Of a stretch of 64,000 bases of DNA, positions 22,602 to 35,317 are shown in pieces. A program made the position numbers and the translations under genes. This DNA comes from Chamaecrista fasciculata (Eukaryota; Streptophyta; Magnoliopsida; Fabales; Fabaceae): positions 1-64,000 of the forward strand of contig QANZ01022632.1 in assembly GCA_003254925.1 (NCBI GenBank), read 5' to 3'. The notes beneath the pieces are model-generated. The model did no database searches. It saw only the letters and a list, made by a program, of their open reading frames with translations, and had not been told where the DNA came from. Positions within the stretch are counted from its first letter, which is position 1. Every line of letters starts with the position of its first letter.

Positions 22602-22826
22602 GATAATGCTGAGTTGGATCTCTCTCTCTTCCACATCAGATTTTATGCCAACAGAGAGAGAAAAAATATGCCACGTCACTTTTAACAGAGTTTTTGGATG
22701 GAAAACGTTAGAGGGACAAACTTTTTCAAGTTTTGCATAACTGGGGACCAATATGGAACAAAAAATAACTGGGGGACCTATTTGGAACAAGGAGCATAAC
22801 TGGGGGACCAAAATAGGACTTTGGCC
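22602..22826 (-). repeat. Right terminal inverted repeat of the MULE
   Basis: Reverse complement of the left repeat with a few single-base differences. It ends GGACTTTGGCC. Confidence 0.9.
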
Positions 22827-22835
22827 TTTTTTTAT

Positions 22836-23490
22836 ATCAATTTTTAATTTTGTTTCAAAAGACTTGATTATTATTAATTTTGCCCCTAAAGTTTTATAGT
22901 TTAATTGAGTTTATCCTTTTTTTTGGCTTGAAGATTAAGTTGATCCTCTGTTTTTATTTTATCAAATGAATTAATGGTAAATTTTACGTAATTAATAACA
23001 TATAATATAAAATTATTAGGATAAAATTAACAATAAATTGCATCATGTATCAAAAAAAATCTTTTCATCTTCCCTAAACACTTAATGGTTGGTGCCTTTG
23101 GGAAAATGGAAAAGAGCAAGAGTCTTCAATTTTTTTTTTCTCTTTTTTTATGATAAACGTCAAGATGAAACTCGAGTTTTGAGTGAAAATGCCTTTGAGA
23201 TGACAAACAAACAAAGCTAGAGGCACCACATCTCTTGATATTCTTTAGCTTTCTCGGTGTTTTTCTATGTTTCTTGGCATTTTTCGATTTCTCTGAGCGT
23301 ACTATATACAGAACAAGCTTTTAGTCTTTTTTTTTTAAATGGGCAGGTTGCACCACAAGTGATGAGTTCGAGAAACACTCGCCAAGTCAACCCGACTTTT
23401 CACTGGGTCGACTACATTTTGGTCCAAATGACTCATTCGAATTGACCTAGTGCCCGAGTCATCAAATTTTTGGGTTGACTCGGTATGTAG
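22836..23490. other. AT-rich spacer
   Basis: I see no gene, element boundary or strong repeat. A 62-codon frame at 23257-23445 has no recognisable motif. Confidence 0.5.
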
Positions 23491-23499
23491 GAATGGAAA

Positions 23500-23695
23500 A
23501 AATTCCCAACTAATGGGAACCCCCCGCAGGAATTACCCCACAGGGATCCCCAGATGCAGGGAAAAATTCCCCGTGGGGACGGGGCCGGGGAGACAATTTA
23601 CCCCGATAACTATTCGGGGACGATTACTATTCGGAGACGGGGACGGGGAGTATGTCCTCCGCCCTGCGGGGTCCCCGTCCCCGAAGAATATTATA
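23500..23695 (+). repeat. GC-rich 'ggggacgggg' repeat, copy 1
   Basis: It contains GGGGACGGGG phrases and the distal block GGGGAGTA...TCC.CGCCCTGCGGGGTCCCC. The same block in the same orientation recurs at about 28262-28310. The family is not identified; GC content is far above the neighbourhood. Confidence 0.6.
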
Positions 23696-24170
23696 TAAAC
23701 ATTTAAAATATCATTATAATTATAGATTATTTCTAGCCTTTAGATCTAAATCATGTGATCAATTTTCAACCATTTGATCAATTAAATCCTAGCCCTTAGA
23801 TCACATTTGTCAACCCTAGATATATAACAATTATTCCCTTTGGCCTCAAACACTTAGTGGCCGTCACTCAACCACAAGCCACAACCAAAACCCATTTCAA
23901 CTTTGGATAGATATTCGCCTTCTAATTTCTTCATCCTCATGTGATTCAAAGTTCTTTCTTCATCCTCATTGTTCAAAGTTCACCATACTGTGTTTTATTC
24001 TCTTCCATTTTCTCCAGTCTCTCAATTGTTGTTGCTTCCCTTCCCTTCCTTCCTTCTTAGTGTGATTACAGATAGATTACTGAACTTCTGTATGTTATAT
24101 ATATATATATATCTTGGTGCGATCATTGATTTTGGTTTTTAAGCTCCTATTTTTCGTTATATATATATAT

Positions 24171-24903
24171 ATGGTCGGACACCCGTCGTAAGGTGTCAAG
24201 TAAGCCAAATTTAATTATACTTAAGTTTCGCAAGTATAACTATATTTATTAGAATATAGTATAGATGCTAATTCAAGGTCGAATCTCTCGCGGAACTCGA
24301 TGTGATGAGACTAAGAGAATTGTGATGAAGGGTTGTAGGTTATGAATTTGAGTATAAAAGATTGTCACGAATTAATGAATATAATGAATGAAAACAATAC
24401 TTGAGAGAAAACCCTAGAGATGGACTATCATAGTTCATTCAAGATAGATAACAGATGATTAATGTGCATTTACTTATCCAAGTTAATTGATGTATTTAGA
24501 CTCAAACACAATCAATCAAGCAATGATGAAAGATATATGGTCGGACACCCGTCGTAAGGTGTCAAGTAAGCCAAATTTAATTATACTTAAGTTTCGCAAG
24601 TATAACTATATTTATTAGAATATAGTATAGATGCTAATTCAAGGTCGAATCTCTCGCGGAACTCGATGTGATGAGACTAAGAGAATTGTGATGAAGGGTT
24701 GTAGGTTATGAATTTGAGTATAAAAGATTGTCACGAATTAATGAATATAATGAATGAAAACAATACTTGAGAGAAAACCCTAGAGATGGACTATCATAGT
24801 TCATTCAAGATAGATAACAGATAATTAATTTGCATTTACTTATCCAAGTTAATTGATGTATTTAGACTCAAACACAATCAATCAAGCAATGATGAAAGAT
24901 ATA
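24171..24903 (+). repeat. 366-bp tandem duplication
   Basis: ATGGTCGGACACCCGTCGTA at 24171 recurs at 24537, and the following 366 bp are nearly identical (two differences seen near 24452 and 24819). On the minus strand the sequence resembles leader regions of plant LTR elements. Confidence 0.85.
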
Positions 24904-25172
24904 AGTTAGGATCGGTCACTCAACCAAGACTGGGAAATATGAGCATTTGTCAAAGCTCTTCTAGACAATCTCTATTATTGCGGTATCGAAACAATAAACA
25001 AATATAAGCAATTAACAGTAATCCTAATTATGCTTTCTAGATAGATAGAACACTCTTTAGTAAATCAACCATGTAAATAACATGTTTAAAGAGCAATCTT
25101 TATTAATCGTGAGAGAGATAGACTCCAAGAATATCAAGGTCTCATTCCGTAATAAAGTACTGATCTATTATC

Positions 25173-26674
25173 GGCAAAACACCATTTCATGCCCCTAACG
25201 TTTGCAGTGATTTTCAATTATGCCCCTAACGTTTCATTTTGTTCAGACATGCCCTCAATGTGCAACCAAAGATTCAATTATGCCCTCAATTTTGACTCAA
25301 TGCACATGTGGCAATTTTTTTTGCTTATGTGTAATTTTTTTTTGTCTGACTTGATTACGTGGCATCATGACCGGGCATTTTTTTTTTCAACTTGGCATGA
25401 TGAATGAATTTCCAGCATGGCATCTCAAAACAAAAATTACAACACTAATTTTTTTTACTCTCATCTGCGCCTTCTCTCACAAACCTTGAAAAAAATTTTA
25501 CTCCATCGTCATCCTCATCTTCACCTTCTCTCAAACCTGAACATTTCCTCATCAATTTTCCATTCGCAATTTGTAAATCAGATTCAAACACTACTTAATT
25601 TATCGATCAGATCTAGAAACCGCCTCGAAATTGATTTCAATTTTGAACCAATTTTTTCACGATACTGAAACTGCCGTACATTGCTTTCCTTTCCTCTAAG
25701 ACACCAGGAATCTACATTGGCGACGGAATAGTGATCCACTTCACCAAAGGAGCCGGCCAGGAAATCGGCACCGGAACCGTTCTCGACCGTCTCCTCCTCA
25801 CGTCGGCTAACCCTAATTTCAGATCTACTCCATGTCTGATGTGTGGCGACCATACCAGATCTCACGGCGTTATCTCTTCCTGCTTGAACTGTTTCCTCGC
25901 CGGTAGCGAGCTTTATCTCTTTGAGTACGGCGTCACGCCGGCGTTTTTTGTCGCCAAAGCACGAGGAGGCACCTGTACTCTGGCCAAATCAGATCCGCCG
26001 GAGAACGTGCTTCACCGCGCTCTGTTCCTCCTCAAGAACGGCTTCGGCGACTATAATGTGTTCAGCAACAATTGCGAGGACTTCGCGATTTACTGCAAGA
26101 CCAGATTGCTTGTGCTCACGAACGGCGACGAGTGCGATGGTTTCTTCTCCGCTTCGGTTCTTGACCACAGGGTTTGGTGGTTTGGCTTTGGCTGGGTATG
26201 GCATGTATTGTGCGGGTAGGTTGGCTTCTGATATCGGAGTTCGACGTGATGTGGCCAAGGTTCCGGTGGAAAATCTTGCTATAGCGTTGTCGTCGGAGTT
26301 AGGTGAACCAGCGGAGAAGACGTCGGAGATGATGATTGTGAAAGATTAATAGATTAAAGAGTGGTGGTTGTCCATAACTGTGTACACTGTACAGTGATTG
26401 TTACTGAGTTGAAAAAAAACAAATGCCAAGTTGATTTCAAATTCATCATGCCAAGTTGAAAAAAAAAATGCCCAGTCATGATGCCACGTAGTCAAGTCAG
26501 ACAAAAAAAAATGACACATAAGCAAAAAAAATTTGCCACATGTGCATTGAGTCAAAATTGAGGGCATAATTGAAACGTTGGTTGCACATTGAGGGCATGT
26601 CTTAACAAAATGAAACGTTAGGGGCATAACTGAAAATCACTGCAAACATTAGGGGCATGAAAGGGTGTTTTGCC
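25173..26674 (+). mobile_element. Pack-MULE, 1.5 kb, carrying a host gene fragment
   Basis: Terminal inverted repeats of about 240 bp start GGCAAAACACC (25173) and end GGTGTTTTGCC (26674). A perfect 10-bp target duplication ATCTATTATC lies at 25163-25172 and 26675-26684. There is no transposase inside. The interior carries a GC-richer coding fragment of a cellular gene. Confidence 0.9.
25695..26349 (+). pseudogene. Captured fragment of an LRAT/NC-domain protein gene
   Basis: From 25695 the frame reads GIYIGDGIVIHFTKGAG, then CLMCGDHTRSHGVISSCL, LYLFEYGV, FVAKARGGTC and NNCEDFAIYCKT. This is the plant LRAT-domain (NC domain) family, which carries a catalytic His and Cys; the VIHF His and NNCEDF Cys are retained. 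The N-terminus before GIYIGD is missing. Near 26145 the frame shifts relative to the conserved C-terminus (SSPLRFLTTGFGG...GVRRDVAKVPVENL), which continues in frame 3 to the stop at 26347-26349. That suggests an internal deletion. A chimeric protein is unlikely to work as an enzyme. Confidence 0.75.
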
Positions 26675-27586
26675 ATCTATTATCTAATGTATAAACAACT
26701 TCAACAATTACCTATGAAGGAATTGATCATACCTCATAAATGCAACATCAACATCTGGACTCTACAATGAAGACATAGTGAACTCAAGTCACATCCTTGA
26801 GGCATTCCTCAAGTATCTACCTATTTAGTTACTCATGCTTTAGGCAGAGAACTCTATTTTAAACTAAACTATTTTCTATTGTGAATTGGCGAGTTTGAGC
26901 GTGGAATAACGAGCTCTATTTATAGGCATGAGTAGTATGCTTGGTCCGCAAGTCAAGGAAAAGATTTGCACTTGGGCCGTTGCGTGCACCGGCGGCCCAA
27001 CATGATGGCTCAGCGAAATATCCGCGATATTTCGACTTCGACTTGATATCTTGAATCCTGGCCGTCCAAAACATATCTTTAAGCCTTGAAGTTGCGTGTG
27101 TCGCGAGACTTCTCACTTGGGTCGTAGGCGCAAGTGACGGCTCAGCCTAAAATTGCGCTGAAGCTTACGTGCTGACGTCATATACTCTCAGAGACGTGCG
27201 CCGCGGGAATTACCTCCTTTGCGCCGGCGACTCATCCAACGGCACAAGAACATCTTGTGCTTATCGTGATCTTCTCGTTGATTCTAGACGTTTCCCTCTT
27301 GGTTTGGTCCTGTTTTGATCTCTGAAACACTAAATAAACCATTAAGTAGCACCTATTTATAAAGTACAATAAATAAACGCTAATTAACCTATTTTATCCA
27401 CTTTATTAAATCACACCTTGGTGCAACCCTTAGCATATTAATTGGTCTAATTATAATATATTATTAGTTTAAACATATCAAAAGAAAGCCGAATAACTTG
27501 TTCATATTTGGGCTGATCAATATATATTTCATATATGTTGTGTGTTCTACTAGCTTCTACTCACTGCCCAACCATATATCTTCTTA

Positions 27587-28093
27587 GGCTCCGTTTGGTA
27601 CAAGGGAAAGCAACTTTCCCTCGTAAAATAACACAGATTCCCAAAAATTTGTTTGTTAGGTATAATTTTTAAACCCATGTAAAGCTCTTTACATTGAAAA
27701 GTTGATTACAATGAACATTGTAATTTTTTTGACATCCAATATACTCTGCTTTTTAGTTTTACCTAGGGAAAGTGGGGCCAAAATATAATTTTGGGGCCAG
27801 ACTACAATTTTACCCAAAATTATATTTTGACCTTCAAAATTATATTTTGGCTCCACTGTGTGCCCAAGACTTGAGAAAATTTTTTGGGTAAAATTATATT
27901 TGAGCCCCACTGTAAAGTGATACCGAAGGCATTTTAACAATGATAATTTTTTCCCTACTTTACTTTTCCTCGAATATTTTTTTCATACCAAACAACTTTC
28001 AAACCTTTTATCTACTCTACTTTCGCTCCTTCTTTTCCTTTCCCGATGTAAAACACTTTACTTTACATCTAAATATTTGTACCAAACGGAGCC
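27587..28093 (+). mobile_element. PIF/Harbinger-type MITE, 507 bp
   Basis: The ends GGCTCCGTTTGGTACAA and TTGTACCAAACGGAGCC are exact inverted complements. They are flanked by TTA on each side (27584-27586, 28094-28096), the Harbinger target duplication. There is no coding capacity. Confidence 0.85.
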
Positions 28094-28154
28094 TTATTTG
28101 AAACCACCAAACTTTTATCTCAAATACAAATCGACATTATTTTTTAAAAAATAT

Positions 28155-28310
28155 AATGTGGGGATCCCCGCGAGGATACGCGGAGAGACAGGCAACGAAG
28201 ATGGAAAGAAAAATGTCCCCATAACGAGGATCGAGGACGAGAACGGGAGAGATTGAAATTGGCGGGGACAGGGATGGGGGAGTACCTCCCCGCCCGGTGC
28301 GGGTCCCCCC
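28155..28310 (+). repeat. GC-rich repeat, copy 2, ending at an assembly gap
   Basis: It shares the GGGGAGTA...TCCCCGCCC.G.GCGGG block with copy 1 at 23500-23695, in the same orientation. It runs into a C homopolymer and then unknown bases. Confidence 0.6.
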
Positions 28311-28338
28311 NNNNNNNNNNNNNNNNNNNNNNNNNNNN
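28311..28338. other. Assembly gap (28 N)
   Basis: Unknown bases are flanked by C runs (28305-28310 and 28339-28356). The true length and sequence are uncertain. Confidence 1.
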
Positions 28339-28708
28339 CCCCCCCCCCCCCCCCCCTACTTGTATGCTTGAAAAAGATCTAATCATTTTTTTTTATTGAA
28401 AGAAATAATTGAAGCTATATTTAGTTATTTGCTTATTTAATTTAATTTAAGAAAACTAACCATATATTTTGAAGTGAAAAAGTATAACGTTATAAAATAC
28501 TTTATTTATTATTTTTCTTTTAGAAAAAGTAATGGCTAGCTATTTCTTCCTTAGTCCTTACATCTAAAACCACGATAATATTGCTCACGGACTGCGAAGG
28601 GTAATAATAGGGTATATTCAAAACTTGAAAGTGATCTTTTACAAAATAATAAAATTTCATAATTTCTCTATTAGTCATACAAAAACTTTTTGCTACATAT
28701 TTTATTTT

Positions 28709-29758
28709 GGGTAAATTATAAATTAAGTACATGTGGTTAGGCCGAATCTCACATCACTGCCGTGTGATTTCAAAAATTACACTTTAGGTACATGAGATGT
28801 GCATCGTTTAACAATTAAGGTACCTGTGGTTTTATTCCGTCAATTTTAACGAAAAATGATGATGTGGCGCTCACGTGAGTCAGTGAAAAATCAAATTTTG
28901 GTCCACGAACTATGGGATAAGTTTCACTTTGGTCCTAAAACTATTTTTTTTTATTTCATTTTGGTCCTCAAACTTTCATATTTATTTCATTTTTCGTCCC
29001 AAAAATATTATTTCATATGGTTTACGCTGCTATTTCAAACATAAATAATTAAGATGAATCATTTCTCTCTCAAATATAAGAGTAATCACAGGCTAGACTT
29101 GAGACCCGACTCGGTTAAACTAAGGGCGGGTCATCAGGCCTGGCCGAGCCAAACTTGGTTACTTCAGTTTTTGAATAAAAAATCATATTTTTTTATTTAA
29201 CCCATTTATTTATTTTATGTATTTTTTATGCTTTTGTTCACCCCTACTCAAATACGTAATAATAAGTGAGTTAAAAAAGAGGGGAAGAGAAATTTTCATT
29301 CTTAATTATAAATTGAAGATAAATTTATCTCTAATTTATGACCAAGAAAAATGGTGAAAATTCCGATAAAATCACATTTTGGAGATCAAAACGAAAAAAA
29401 TGTGAAAGTTTAAGGACAAAAATGAAATAAAAAATAGCTTTTATGACCAAAATGAAACTTACCCCATAGTTTGAGAACCAAAAATGAGATTTTAACCTTG
29501 GAGTGGAAACCAACGACTAAGATGCAAGAGAAACCAATGGTTAAGATGCAATAGAAATCGACGGTTAAGATACATTAGAAATCGATGGCTAAGATTGCGC
29601 TACGTCAGCATTTTTCCTTCAAATTAACGGAACAAAAACACAGGTACCCTAATTGCTAAACGGCACACATCTCAGGTACCTAAAGTGCAATTTTTGAAAC
29701 CACACGGCAGTGATGTGAGATTCGACCTAACCACAGGTACTTAATTTGTAATTTACCC
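28709..29758. mobile_element. Non-autonomous MULE, 1050 bp
   Basis: The inverted ends start GGGTAAATTA and end TAATTTACCC-like. A perfect 9-bp target duplication TTTTATTTT lies at 28700-28708 and 29759-29767. Homology between arms extends over several hundred bases (ACCACAGGTAC, CATCACTGCCGTGTG and TTTTGGTCC blocks). No transposase is encoded. Confidence 0.88.
29506..29601 (+). repeat. 24-bp tandem repeat, four copies
   Basis: GAAACCAACGACTAAGATGC plus four bases recurs at 24-bp spacing inside the non-autonomous MULE. Confidence 0.85.
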
Positions 29759-29767
29759 TTTTATTTT

Positions 29768-30420
29768 TAATAGAAAACTTAACAACATAACATAAGAGAC
29801 TTTCTGTATATTTAGTCCTGACAAATAATTTATAACTGTTTTCTTCCCCTTTCAATAACTTTAAATATCCAAACAAGGAATAAAGAAATGAGAAATTAGT
29901 CATTCACTCACTTCAAGGTTCAACCTCTACTCTCCCATTACATAAAGAAAAATTGAAAAGATTAATGAATTATATAAATCCCTTTAAAACTTGATTCAAA
30001 TGTCCAAAATAAATTACACGTATACAACTATACATCACGCGAGGTGATAAGAAGTCAAAACGTGAGAGCATGATGAAAGAATATAAAACAGAAACAGAAA
30101 CATAAAACCGATTTTCTATTTGTAAAAGTGTGTAGGGATACTGCTATACAATCTGTACATCAAAATAGAATGAATTAAAGAAAAGAGAACTATCAAAACC
30201 TCCACACAACACACTGAGCAAGCAAGCAAGCAAACTAGCAAAAATTTCAAAGAATGTGGAAACTAGAATCAAATGAATGGAATCAATATGAACAAAGAGC
30301 AAGAAGTCTTTATGATATACATCTTACTAGCAAATTCTCAGCATGGATGGCCTTCACGAAGGATATCAACTTCAATAGAGTATCTTTGCAGAATCACTGA
30401 AGCTTCAGTTTACAAGGGCC
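29768..30420. other. Spacer 3' of the LRR gene
   Basis: AT-rich sequence with no supported feature; it contains the short repeat AAGCAAGCAAGC near 30220. It may include 3' UTR of the ancestral, longer LRR gene. Confidence 0.4.
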
Positions 30421-31907
30421 TGAAGCTATGTCTCTATGATTGAACTTACCATCTCGGTAACGCCAGTAATGGAGCAACATGAAGCAATTCTGAAAAATGG
30501 AGACAGACGAATCTGATGAAAATGAGCCAAACAGTATAGCATCTTCAATGCATAATTAATGCCCATAACCTCCAAACACAGAGATCTTGAAAGCCATGAT
30601 TTCTCCGTAGATTGAAAATTAGGGGACCTTTATATTTGTAAACTAACAATTAATAAAAAATACAACAGGCACAACAACTTTCCACCCAAGACATAATATG
30701 ATAGTACGGCTGTGGACACATAATTTTAGACTCTAAAGTTTTTAAATGCACTTAAGTCACATAATGACATAAAACAGTAAAAATAATATATGAGGAATTT
30801 TCCACTCAATTCAAAAAAGAATGAAGTGCAACTTTCCACAATTAATTAATTGAGTACCTCCAAGTTTGAACCCTCTCATTCCTAGAACACAAGTTCTTGT
30901 CTTATAACTTGTAATAATTTTTTTGTCAATCAAGCTCAAGGTTCAATAAGTCAGCATAAGCAGACAATAGGGGGAAGAGAGAGAAGAGGGGCAGCTGAAT
31001 ACTTGCAAAAATAGGGTTTTAAATATTTTCAAGCCATGGGGGATTCTCACAGGTCAATCCATCCCTGCATGGATGAAAGACCAAGTTGCAACAGATATGC
31101 AAAGTCTGGTCTGAAAACAGGTAACAAATATCTATGAAAAAAGATATTTATAAGTCTCAATTTATATATATGTATATGAGCAATAATGAAATATAAAATT
31201 AGTCACAGTTCCAGAAATCTGGTTCACTTATCATTTTCAATTTTATTATTCATAGTTGAAATGCTACATGGAAGAACACTTCACTTAAACATATCCACAC
31301 ATCTTCATCTTTGCAACTTTATGTGGTTACCATTAAGTGATATCAAAACCAAACTATAAGGAAAGTACTTCTGACAGTTAGTATCATGTATCACTGAATA
31401 ACAGGCTGAAATGTAAAATGAGATTAAACTACCCGTCCCTTTCTTATCTAGGGAGTTAAAAAAAAAAAGATTTATGGGCCAAGAGAATACACTGCAATGG
31501 CCAACAATAGTTACTCACCAAGGGAAAATTAAAACAAAAAAAATAAGGAAACAATGGGAATAATTATGAACAATAATTGATTTTTATAACAGAACATACT
31601 ATCAAACCCTCCCAAACACGCATCATCCAAATAACTTTAGAAAGAAGTTTTTTTCTACTTGACCCTTACCATCCAACTCACTTGACTGCTAGAGAATTAG
31701 TATTTACCTTTCTCTATAGATGGGATCCCTCTGAAGAGCATAATTACAGCGCACACAATGAGGCCAGGTTTGATGGCCCTCAGAATCAGCAATCTTTGTA
31801 TTGAATTAGGTAATAATAAAATCATCATTCCCTTGTGTATCGAAATAAGTCTCAGTAAATTCAGAAACTTCATAAACATCCAGTTTTCCCATAAAATTTG
31901 CAGGCAT
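30421..31907 (-). pseudogene. Probable lost C-terminal exons of the LRR gene
   Basis: Past the TAG at 31910-31908 the same minus-strand frame continues with protein-like sequence (MPANFMGKLDVYEVSEF, 31907 onward). It then meets a TAA near 31817 and reads IADSEGHQTWPHCVRCNYAL up to a donor AG|GTAAAT near 31709. Further on, an acceptor CAG near 30488 opens a short frame IASCCSITGVTEMV that soon stops. The simplest reading is that a longer protein was truncated and its remaining exons are decaying. Alternative splicing or assembly error is also possible. Confidence 0.4.
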
Positions 31908-34900
31908 CTATATTTGCTGACTATGATCTTCAATTTCACTTTCAAGATTACATGCATTGCTGTCTGAACACTCTTCTAAGATTGTAACAACTCGTATCCT
32001 GGCTTTCTTTTTTATTTTTCTGTTCTCCAACTTATCAACCTCTTGGCTGTACAAAGAAGCACTCTCACCATTGTCAGCACCATTAACAAAATCAATGGAA
32101 CATTCTTTTGAAGCTTGGTCACTAGATGGATTAGAAAGGTAAAAATCATTTTTGCCCACATGAGAAGTTGCATAGCTTTGATGGCAAAGAGAACCTATTT
32201 TTTGTTGGAGATCTAGTGATGTATGTCCATCAATGTCCCCGATAACATAATTTTTGCTGGAAAAATTATCAATTTCAAGTGCTGATGGCTCAAATTCACT
32301 CAAGTCAACTTCACTGCAACTTGTGTTACTATCAGATGCCTCTGAAAAGGAATCCACAGATAACTGCGAAATTCCCTCAACTAAGGAATGACAACGTTGA
32401 AGAAGGTCCTCTTGATAATGAGGAGGAGATGTAGGGACAATATATGATGAGTGAGACCCAGATGTATCATTGAAGGAATTTAGTGGCTCCATTTTGACAT
32501 TTTCAGCAACTCTATGTGCTCTTTGGATGGTATTGGTATCAGAATGGGAACCTGATTGCAATAAAGCACCACTGTCACCTTCAAGTGAATAAGATTTAGG
32601 AAGATCCTGATATGCTACCCCAAAGTCAGTAAGAGATGGCCCAGTAGCATTACCAAGAAAACCTTGGAAGTCAAAGAACTGCTTCCTATGAAGAATAGCA
32701 GACATAACAGAAGAATTATCAGATTCCAAAATAGTCATGCTACTATCATCTCCTGAGGCTAGAACAGAGTCTCCAGCATGTCTAGAAGCTTCACCAGGTT
32801 GTTCCTTACTTATTATGTTTTCCATATAATTTTCATACCGAGGACACAATAACCTGCCTTCTTTGTTGCTTTCCACAAACTCATCAGAAGAAAAATCCAT
32901 CCACTCCTTAAATTCTCGCAACCAAAGAACAGAATGCTCTTTTTTCATATTTTCAACTTTATTTATCAAACCCAGTATTTCAACTTCATCGTCAGATACA
33001 CGAGGATCCTCTCTATTTTGAGTTTCATTTCCACATGACACAGAATCCTGGTCAGAACATGTGCTAGCAATTTCTTCTCCACCCTGAATACAAGCAAGAC
33101 GCGAGGCTTTTCTCTATTTCAGAAGAGCAAAAGAAAAAAAAAACAGATGTATTAATAACTATTACTCTCCACATGGGTCAAAATCATGATAACTGATAAG
33201 TACACCTCCTAAAAAATCTGCCTTCAACTTCCTTATCGAGAAATGAGCAGTTAGCCACAAACCTAAAATGCAAATTTAATTTCATTAATTACCTACCATT
33301 CTATTTTTGTCCCCCTTCCTTGCAGCCTCTTCATTTGCAGGAAAATAAAACCCAAAGCTGGGAGGTTGTTTATGCTTGCTGGCAATAACTATTTGTCTCA
33401 TCCAAAAGTCACCAGTGCTAATTTCTTTATCATCTAACTTCAACTGATCAGCTCAAAGAAGAATAGAAGTTTGGAAAGAGAAAAATATTATAAAAAGAGG
33501 TCAATATAAGTCTACTCAGAAAAAGGTGAACATATCAAATATTAATAACACATGCAAATCAAACAATGAACTACAGTTTAAAAAAAAAAAAGCACAGATG
33601 TGCAGGACACCAGCACATGCATCCTTAAATATGAGCATATTTTGTGCATACACACAGATAAACACACATTACAACTTACTTTTTCTGGACGGCTGAAGAA
33701 GCTGAATACTTGTGCTCTGTACCATCTAGCACAGCACAAAGGATTTCCTTCCAACCACAAGCTTTGAAGATATGCTAGGCCCGAAAGGAATTCTAACTCT
33801 GATAAATTGGAAATAATATTATAGGAAACATCAAGTCCTTCAAGTGACTTCAAATTCTCAATCCCACGCAAGGTAATAAGAGCATTGTTCCTCAAAACTA
33901 GTTTAACAATATGACAGGAAACCTGCATGGTCCAGCAAATCTAGTATTGGATCTAGAGCTAATTCCTTAACCAAAGACACATTAAAGAAAATCAAATTTT
34001 CCAACAGTGTGTTCATTGCATATAAGCATTATGAGCAACTATCAAGAATAGAACATTCAACCTAGTTATAACCTGACAAGTTACCAAAAAACTATTTTTA
34101 TCTCACAAAAAAAAGAAAGAAAGCACAATTTAAAATATATATATATATATATATTGAAAAATTCCAGTCAATATTCAACCAGAAGATGTCAAGAAGTATT
34201 TCATAAAACTTAGAGCTGCAAGAAGATTATCCTAAAAGAACCTAGTTGTTCTTTGCATGCACCTGGTAAAAGTAATTAACCATTATTCTAAACTTTCCAT
34301 GATATAGCTGACTTGTAAAGAGTATTAGGGAAATAAAACCACAGAAATATCAAATATGCTCCATGCAAAACTACTAAACTAAGCTTGGCTGCAAAAACCA
34401 TATAAACATATTGGCAATTTCCATAACCAACTGTGGCATCTCACTATTTCTACCCTCTGAAGAGTGTTGCATGTCCACATACACTCTTTATAAGTTTTTA
34501 CATAATGGGATTATCATGAAACTTAAAGATCTCATACAAACCAAAATAATTTTCTTTTCCTCTCTATTGTATGTTATCAAGAACTCATGCTGTATCTTTA
34601 GCCCTTAATTTCCCACCTGTGATATATTAGAAGTCTATTCTCATCAATAATCCCCTCAATTTAGATGAAACATGTTTTCACTAGGCTAGACCTAAACCAT
34701 TGATGACAGACCCAATTCACGTAGGTTAAATTCACAGTCATGGTTTGGTACTTTGGTCAATCTGGAAACAGCAACATTCACTTCTCAGACTACCCCTCAA
34801 TATACTTTGATTATATACACGGTAAGAAAATCTATATATTTATTTACAGTGCCTTTCTGTCAGAGCATAAGAAGCAGCTTAATCCAACACCAATGGTCTA

Positions 34901-35282
34901 AAAGTACTAAATAAAAACTATCCCAAATTTTTAAAAAATCAACCAAAGAGAACCCCAACAAGTGACAAATTTTCATCCCATCACTAGAAAGTAGCTGAAC
35001 ATTCCATATATTTATTACCCAAGGCAATAACATATTCTCAAATCTCAAGCAAGGTACCTAGAAGAAAGATAGTGACAACCACAAAAAGGGATGAAAAATA
35101 TGTTGTATTTTATCTTCAAGTTCACTCAAATAATCTGAATAGAACTTCATGGGTAGTAGTATGTATGTTTTTATTTTCAGCCTTTTTATACATAGCCCTT
35201 CAACTAATCCATCCAAAGTCAACAACCAAAACCTTTCACCATTGTGTAGCCTAACCTTCAAAAGATAACTTCATAAAAATGG

Positions 35283-35317
<35 letters not shown>

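Larger units (their letters stand above)
13691..22826 (+). mobile_element. Mutator-like element (MULE) with decayed transposase
   Basis: Inverted repeats of about 225 bp (13691-13916 and 22602-22826) start GGCCAAAGTCC. The flanks are TTTTTTTAA (13682-13690) and TTTTTTTAT (22827-22835), a 9-bp target duplication with one mismatch. Inside are a 5' leader with a donor at 14181 and acceptor at 15157, a transposase reading frame with several lesions, a 2.1-kb solo LTR insertion and internal tandem repeats. The element is too damaged to make its own transposase but its ends look mobilisable. Confidence 0.88.
24904..27586 (-). mobile_element. Non-coding retroelement-like sequence split by a Pack-MULE
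   Basis: Sequence on either side of the Pack-MULE at 25173-26674 reads as one interrupted unit. Near 26925 the minus strand has CCTATAAATAGAGCTCG, a strong TATA motif, consistent with an LTR or leader read leftwards into the 366-bp duplication. No coding domain or second LTR was found. The assignment is tentative. Confidence 0.3.
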
